Part shown: one piece after another, positions 58,715-64,000 of the stretch | Layout of the letters: every line of letters begins with the position of its first letter | How positions within the stretch are numbered: the first letter of the stretch is position 1 | NCBI GenBank assembly: GCA_903789495.1 | Contig: CAIFEQ010000001.1 | Coordinates: 122,559-186,558 of the forward strand | Source: an uncultured Erysipelotrichaceae bacterium | GTDB taxonomy: Bacteria; Bacillota_I; Bacilli_A; Erysipelotrichales; Erysipelotrichaceae | Direction of reading: 5' to 3' | Length of the DNA: 64,000 nucleotides | Made by a program: the position numbers and the translations under genes | The notes under the pieces: generated by a model | Databases searched by the model: none | Told to the model about the DNA's origin: nothing | What the model saw: only the letters and a program-made list of their open reading frames with translations

Positions 58715-59746
58715 TCAGTCTGTTTTCTTTTTCAGCAGCTGTTCCAGTTTCTGACAGACGGCTGCAGGCACCAGGTCCTGCAGACCTTCCAGATTACCTG
58801 CTGCAAAGGCCTTACGGACGTCTGTGGCACTGATGGCCCGGTCATGGCACGCTGCCCGGGGAATGATCCGGACGGCAATGCCATGCTGAGGCAGAATGGC
58901 CTGCATCTGGCGGTTATAGTCCGCGGTGAGTTCGGAAAACGGTTCGGAACCTGCTGTCCGCAGGGTGATGTGCAGCAGCGGGGCGACCTTCTCCCAGAAG
59001 ATCTGCAGGTCCAGTTCGCAGTCCGCATGCTGTCCCTCTTCCCGGTCCTTGAAGAAATAGGTCGGAAAGGTTGCGGCGGAGATCAGATAATCCTGCGTCG
59101 TGTGCAGAATGATGCGCTCTCTGCCCGGCAGATCCTGAATTCCCGTCTCCAGCATGTCCATTCTTTCCTCGGGTGAGAATTCAAACCGGGAATCGGAGAG
59201 CAGGAAAACATGCAGGAAATCACACAGGCCCAGGGACTGTTCAATCAGATACCGGTGCCCGTTGGTAAAGGGATTGCAGGTCATGACGGCCGCACCGATC
59301 TTCTTCCTCGGCTCCAGTGCCGCCGGAGCCTGCCTGATGGTTTCTTCTTTCAGCAGGGCCAGCCAGCTGGCAAAGCCGTGCTGACGATTCTCCATGAACA
59401 GGACCCGGTCGGTGCACAGGATTTCATAGAATCCCAGGGCTCCGAAATACTCCCGGTTGCGCGGCTTCGTATACAGGAACAGTCTGGTCTGTCCCTGATC
59501 AAAGGCGTACTGGATCAGATCCGACAGGACAGTAGCCGTCAGGCCTTCTCCCTGAGCTTCCGGGGCAACCGCAATGCATTTCAGGACATTATGATCCAGT
59601 GATCCCGTGGCCTGTATGTTTCCCTGCTCATCCAGCAGACAGACGGTATATTCAATGCCTTCATCGTACTGCAGGCCCATGCGGTGCAGGAAGTCCTGCA
59701 GCTGCTTCAGCTGTGTTCCGGTAAACGGATTCCCGATGCTCTTCAT
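58715..59746 (-). CDS. citC: [Citrate (pro-3S)-lyase] ligase
   Basis: N-terminal GNAT-like domain; IGAAVMTCNPFTNGHRYLIEQSLGLCDFLHVFLLSDSRFEFSPEERMDML. Confidence 0.93.
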   Translation of the reverse strand: MKSIGNPFTGTQLKQLQDFLHRMGLQYDEGIEYTVCLLDEQGNIQATGSLDHNVLKCIAVAPEAQGEGLTATVLSDLIQYAFDQGQTRLFLYTKPRNREYFGALGFYEILCTDRVLFMENRQHGFASWLALLKEETIRQAPAALEPRKKIGAAVMTCNPFTNGHRYLIEQSLGLCDFLHVFLLSDSRFEFSPEERMDMLETGIQDLPGRERIILHTTQDYLISAATFPTYFFKDREEGQHADCELDLQIFWEKVAPLLHITLRTAGSEPFSELTADYNRQMQAILPQHGIAVRIIPRAACHDRAISATDVRKAFAAGNLEGLQDLVPAAVCQKLEQLLKKKTD

Positions 59747-60588
59747 GCCGGTTCCCCCATCAGACTGTCCAGAAAGATGCCCGCCCCCAGCAGATCGGCA
59801 CTGCCGCCGGGACTGATCCGGCGTTCCGTGAAGGAACGATCCAGCCTTTCCAGTTCCTGCTCTGCCTGGGCAGTATAGGCGCCGCCTTGCTGCAGGAAAG
59901 CCGCGGCTTCCTGCTGCACTTCAGCCAGCACGCCGGGATCATGCCGGGAGATGATATTGGAATCTTCCACATTGGCCATCAGGACCATCAGGGTCTGCAG
60001 CTTCACCCGGTTCCAGTCCTGATGCTGTTTTTTCCCTTCCGCCAGTGTCGGACAGGCATAGCGGAACAGGGCCGGATAGCCCTCAGCCGCTTCCTGGCGG
60101 ATCCCACCTGTCCCGTAGCGCAGGTAGTTGGCCGTGCCATGGCTGCTGGCCGTACGGATCGTGGCCAGCTCCTGCAGCAGCTCTTCCCGCACCATCTTCT
60201 GTTCCATCGCCAGCAGATTCTGCTCGCTGAGGGGCAGATTGCACTGAAGACATCTGGCCGCACACGCGCACCAGATTCCCAGAGTGAAAATCATGCCTTT
60301 ATGCGTATTCACGCCGCCGGTCGCCTGGAACATGGCCTTTTCGGCCTCGATGCCGATCTGTCGGATGCGGGCAAAGAGTTCCCGCTCGCTTCCCTGTTCC
60401 TGAAAGCCGGCCTGTGCCATCCGGACAAAATACGGTTTCAGAGTCCGGGCGCTTTTTTCCATCAGGGCCGCATCCATATCGGTATGGGCTCCGTTGGACA
60501 GCGGATCGACCAGGCCCGGCTTCGGGGCGGTCTGCAGTTCCTCGATCAGGGCTGCACAGGCCAGCTGACCGAGCTGCTGCTCATTCAT
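59743..60588 (-). CDS. citG: Triphosphoribosyl-dephospho-CoA synthase
   Basis: AALIEELQTAPKPGLVDPLSNGAHTDMDAALMEKSARTL..ATGGVNTHKGMIFTLGIWCAC; start trimmed. Confidence 0.92.
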   Translation of the reverse strand: MNEQQLGQLACAALIEELQTAPKPGLVDPLSNGAHTDMDAALMEKSARTLKPYFVRMAQAGFQEQGSERELFARIRQIGIEAEKAMFQATGGVNTHKGMIFTLGIWCACAARCLQCNLPLSEQNLLAMEQKMVREELLQELATIRTASSHGTANYLRYGTGGIRQEAAEGYPALFRYACPTLAEGKKQHQDWNRVKLQTLMVLMANVEDSNIISRHDPGVLAEVQQEAAAFLQQGGAYTAQAEQELERLDRSFTERRISPGGSADLLGAGIFLDSLMGEPA

Positions 60589-62140
60589 CAAAGGCAAACG
60601 GCTTGACCTGTCTGACGACATCCATGACCGTCCCGTCACGCGCTTCGATGATCCCGACGACGCGGTCGGCAAATCTGACCTTCTCCGGTGTTCCGGCAAT
60701 GCCATAGGCGATGTCGCGCAGTTCTTCAATGGTCTTGAACGGCAGATCCACATCCTTCATGGCCTCGATCAGATCCTGCCGGGCCGGGTTGATGGCGATG
60801 CCGTAATCGGTGATGACCACATCCACGCTCTCGCCCGGGGTGGTGACGGTTGTCACATCCGTGCAGACGGCCGGGATCCTGCCCTGCAGCAGCGGGGCAA
60901 TCACGATGGTGCACTTGGCCCCGGCAGCGGTATCCGGATGTCCGCCCTGTGCCCCGGTCAGCACGCCGTCGGAACCGACGACGACATTGACATTGAAGTG
61001 CGTATCGACTTCCAGAGCGGCCAGGATGACAAAGTCCAGCTTGTTGACGACGGCACCCTTGTTGAACGGATCGGCGTACTCGCCGCCGCTGATGAAGTAG
61101 TGTCCCGGCTTGCCCACGTCTCCGACTGCTGTCAGATCAAAGTCCTGTGTATCCAGCAGACAGTTCACCTGCCCGTTGCGCAGCAGATCGACCATCGGCT
61201 TGGTCAGGCCGCCGACGCCGAAGCCCATATGAATGTTCTTCTCCTGCATGATCTTCGCCAGGGAGATCGTCGAGGCAATCGAAGCCCCGCCGACCCCGGT
61301 CTGGTAGGAGAAGCCTTCCTTGAAGTACGGAGAATGTACGACAAACTGCGTGCAGTATTCCGCCATCAGCAGCTTCCGTCTGTCGGTGGTGGGCTTGGCG
61401 GCACCGGTCGCGATCTTGCCGGGATCGCCGACCTTGTCGACCACGACCACATAATCCACCTGCGTCATCGGAATGTCGGCCGGGAAGTTCGGGAACGGTA
61501 CAAGGGTGTCCGTGATCGCCACGACCTGGCTGGCATACTGGGCGTCCGCGACCGCGTAGGAAAGCACGCCGCAGTCCGACTTGCCGCCGATGCCGCGCAT
61601 GTTCCCGTAATCGTCGCAGGTCGGGGCACCGATGAAGGCGATGTCAATCTTGACTTCGCCGGTCTCAATGGCCCGCACTCTGCCGCCATGGGAATTCATG
61701 ATGGCCAGACCCTGCAGCTTTCCTTCACTGATGGCCTGTCCGATCTTCCCTCTGACACCCGAAGAACGGATGTTGGTAATCGTGCCGTCTTCGATCATCG
61801 GCACCAGGGACTCCTGGGCCTTGCCCAGGGAAGAGGCACAGATCGTCAGGTTCTTGATCCCCATGGCATGAATTTCCTGCATGACCATGGCACAGACATA
61901 GTCGCCTTCCCGGAAATGATGATGGAAACTGATGGTCATGCCGTCTTTGATCCCGCATTTCACCAGCACATCGTGGATGGAAGGCACGATCTTGCTGGTG
62001 CCGGAATTCATGACCGTCCGGACTTTTGTCGGATGCTGTTCATACACATAGCCATCGAAATGATGATTTCCCTGAAAGACTTCCTTATGGAGTGTCCGGA
62101 GAATCTCATCCGGAATTTCTCTTCCTACTGCGTTCTTCAT
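60581..62140 (-). CDS. citF: Citrate lyase alpha subunit, copy 2
   Basis: MKNAVGREIPDEILRTLHKEVFQGNHHFDGYVYEQHPTKV..RSSGVRGKIGQAISEGKLQGLAIMNSHGGRVRAIETGEVKIDIAF. Confidence 0.95.
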   Translation of the reverse strand: MKNAVGREIPDEILRTLHKEVFQGNHHFDGYVYEQHPTKVRTVMNSGTSKIVPSIHDVLVKCGIKDGMTISFHHHFREGDYVCAMVMQEIHAMGIKNLTICASSLGKAQESLVPMIEDGTITNIRSSGVRGKIGQAISEGKLQGLAIMNSHGGRVRAIETGEVKIDIAFIGAPTCDDYGNMRGIGGKSDCGVLSYAVADAQYASQVVAITDTLVPFPNFPADIPMTQVDYVVVVDKVGDPGKIATGAAKPTTDRRKLLMAEYCTQFVVHSPYFKEGFSYQTGVGGASIASTISLAKIMQEKNIHMGFGVGGLTKPMVDLLRNGQVNCLLDTQDFDLTAVGDVGKPGHYFISGGEYADPFNKGAVVNKLDFVILAALEVDTHFNVNVVVGSDGVLTGAQGGHPDTAAGAKCTIVIAPLLQGRIPAVCTDVTTVTTPGESVDVVITDYGIAINPARQDLIEAMKDVDLPFKTIEELRDIAYGIAGTPEKVRFADRVVGIIEARDGTVMDVVRQVKPFAFDE

Positions 62141-62142
62141 GA

Positions 62143-63048
62143 TCAGAGTTCCCCCTTATAGACGCCAGCCGCTCTGGCCAGTGCCAGTGTGCGCTTGGCT
62201 CCTTCATAGAAGGCAATATCAATCATCTTGCCGTCAACCGTAAAGACACCGATGCCCCTGGCTTTCTGTTCCTCAATCTGCTGTACGACTTTCTCGGCAA
62301 AGGTGATCTCCTTCTGCGACGGCGTATAGATCTCATGCACAATCGGGATCTGTCTGGGATTGATGATCGACTTACCGTCAAATCCCATGTCCTTGATCTT
62401 CTGCACATCTGCCCGGAATCCCTCTTCGTTGTCGAGGTCGGTATAGACGGTATCAAAGCACTGCACGCCCGCGGCCCGGGCCGCAATCACCATGTTCTCG
62501 CGGGCCCCCTGCAGTTCGATGCCGGTGCCCGTCAGGCTGGTATGCAGATCCTTGGTATAGTCGCCGCCGGAAAGGGCAATGCCGAACATCCGTTCACTGG
62601 CCCGGCAGATGTCGTAGGCATTCACGACACCCTTCGCCGACTCCAGGGCCGCCATGAGCAGGACGGAGCCCTTTTCCCGGCCGAACTCCGCTTCCGCTTC
62701 CGTCACGGCCTGATCGACGGTCTGCACATCCTCTTTGGTCTCCGTCTTGGAAATCCGGATGGCATCCGCACCGCCCGCTACCGCACAGCGGATATCTTCC
62801 TTCCAATAGGGCGTATCCAGGCCGTTGATCCGCACAACGCGTTCCGTCCCGCGGTAATCAATGGTCTTCAGGGCCTGGTACAGAGAGAAACGGGCGGCAT
62901 CTTTCTGGTTTTCGGCCACCGCGTCTTCCAGATCCAGAATGATGGAGTCTGCCCCGTAGATATACGGATCCTTGATCAGAGCCGGCTTCTGGGCATTCAG
63001 GAACATCATGGATCTTCTGAGTCTGTTCTTGTTCGGATTCATGTTCAC
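62143..63048 (-). CDS. citE: Citrate lyase beta subunit, copy 2
   Basis: LRRSMMFLNAQKPALIKDPYIYGADSIILDLEDAVAENQKDAARFSLYQALKTIDYRGTERVVRINGLDTPYW. Confidence 0.95.
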   Translation of the reverse strand: MNMNPNKNRLRRSMMFLNAQKPALIKDPYIYGADSIILDLEDAVAENQKDAARFSLYQALKTIDYRGTERVVRINGLDTPYWKEDIRCAVAGGADAIRISKTETKEDVQTVDQAVTEAEAEFGREKGSVLLMAALESAKGVVNAYDICRASERMFGIALSGGDYTKDLHTSLTGTGIELQGARENMVIAARAAGVQCFDTVYTDLDNEEGFRADVQKIKDMGFDGKSIINPRQIPIVHEIYTPSQKEITFAEKVVQQIEEQKARGIGVFTVDGKMIDIAFYEGAKRTLALARAAGVYKGEL

Positions 63049-63338
63049 AGCTCCTTCCAGGGAATGTCATCCATCTGTTTCCGCGAACGATAGACTGCGG
63101 CTTCGACTCTGGCCCTGATCGTACAGTCCAGAGCGCCCTTGTCCACGACCGAAATCCTGACGTCATCAATCTGAAGCTTTTTCAGGGTATCCAGGACCAC
63201 CTTGCGGATCTCATTGCCGTACTGGTGGATCACATCGCTCTGCAGCGAGAAATCAATCTTTCCGTTTCCCTCTTCGAGTGTGACCTGGCAGTCGCTGGAC
63301 TCCATTGTTCCCGCAATTGCGGGCTGCGTAATTTTCAT
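63045..63338 (-). CDS. citD: Citrate lyase acyl carrier protein, copy 2
   Basis: MKITQPAIAGTMESSDCQVTLEEGNGKIDFSLQS..VVDKGALDCTIRARVEAAVYR. Confidence 0.94.
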   Translation of the reverse strand: MKITQPAIAGTMESSDCQVTLEEGNGKIDFSLQSDVIHQYGNEIRKVVLDTLKKLQIDDVRISVVDKGALDCTIRARVEAAVYRSRKQMDDIPWKEL

Positions 63339-63703
63339 AGCACCTGATCCTCCTTGTCTGCAGCAGCCGGATCACGCAGAAGAACAGCAACATGCCTGTT
63401 TCTTCCGTCATCAGGATCTTTTCTGGCTGTCCGGCCAGACATGATCTGAAAAACAGGCTCGTGTGTTCTGCCGTGAATACCAGCCGGTTCCGACAGCTGC
63501 CTTTCCGGTCTGAAAAGCCTCAGACAAAACGGCTGCCGTCATTTCTTTCTTTCAATATACGGAACCGGATGCTTTTTCAGAAGAACAATTTTGACATGGC
63601 GTACCTATTGATTTGACATATCCTTTACAGGCAGAACCGGTATATCCGGGCCCTCGGAGAGACCGGTTTCCGGCAGACTCCTCTTGACAGGATTGCTTCA
63701 ATA

Positions 63704-63722
63704 TGATATCAAATTGATATCA
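63704..63722. promoter_or_regulatory. Two TGATATCA palindromes one helical turn apart upstream of SPFH gene
   Basis: TGATATCA AAT TGATATCA (63704-63711, 63715-63722) downstream of a TTGACA (63684-63689). Confidence 0.6.
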
Positions 63723-63745
63723 AGACAATATATGTGGAGGAGAAC

Positions 63746-64000
63746 ATGGAAGAAAAAGTGTTACAGATGCGTCAGAATGGAATGCCTGTCCTGCTGGGAA
63801 CTCTCGTCTTGATTGCCCTGCTGATCCTGGGAATGATCTCTGCCATTCAGAACGGGATCGTCTGGCTGATTGTGCTGACCTGCATTCTGCTGCCGGCTTC
63901 CTGTATACTCTTTGCCGGCCTGAAGATCCTCAAGCCGCAGGAAGCCCTGGTCCTGACCCTCTTCGGCAAATATATCGGCACCCTGAAGAGTGAAGGCTTC
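63746..64000 (+). CDS. SPFH/Band 7 family protein (N-terminal part, runs off window)
   Basis: MEEKVLQMRQNGMPVLLGTLVLIALLILGMISAIQNG..LKILKPQEALVLTLFGKYIGTLKSEGF; RBS GGAGGAG upstream. Confidence 0.85.
   Translation, partial: MEEKVLQMRQNGMPVLLGTLVLIALLILGMISAIQNGIVWLIVLTCILLPASCILFAGLKILKPQEALVLTLFGKYIGTLKSEGF

Noticed and set aside
60938-62161. 407-aa plus-strand ORF
   Set aside because: Antisense shadow of citF copy 2.
1-64000. CRISPR arrays, rRNA or tRNA genes
   Set aside because: No regularly spaced direct repeats, rRNA-like segments or convincing tRNA cloverleaf noticed by eye; tRNAscan and CRISPR finders would be needed to exclude them.

Overview
GC-rich Firmicutes-like chromosomal window (an Erysipelotrichia-type lineage is a guess). 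About 50 CDSs were assigned by reading translations. Content by region: partial phosphoketolase; an SbcC/SbcD-like pair; transporters, including two MATE and one DrrAB-like ABC pair; an MBOAT/DltD-like O-acylation pair. A redox/hydrolase neighbourhood carries three lipoprotein alpha/beta hydrolases, a lipoprotein flavodoxin, EFR1 and two alcohol dehydrogenases, and is interrupted by a group II intron whose RT has an in-frame amber codon. Next come a VWA surface protein, a TetR/P1B-ATPase locus, and a lower-GC defence island with EVE-McrB/McrC plus a translationally coupled GIY-YIG/DUF2075 helicase and MazG pair. Finally there is a thioester/Cna_B adhesin with no recognisable cell-wall anchor, two citrate-lyase-type operons (citDEF duplicated; citC, citG and citX single) and the start of an SPFH protein. 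The best candidates for undescribed biology are the helicase-MazG pair, the citDEF-permease-esterase operon, the anchorless VPxT surface proteins and several palindromic operator arrays. All assignments are by eye; no searches were run.
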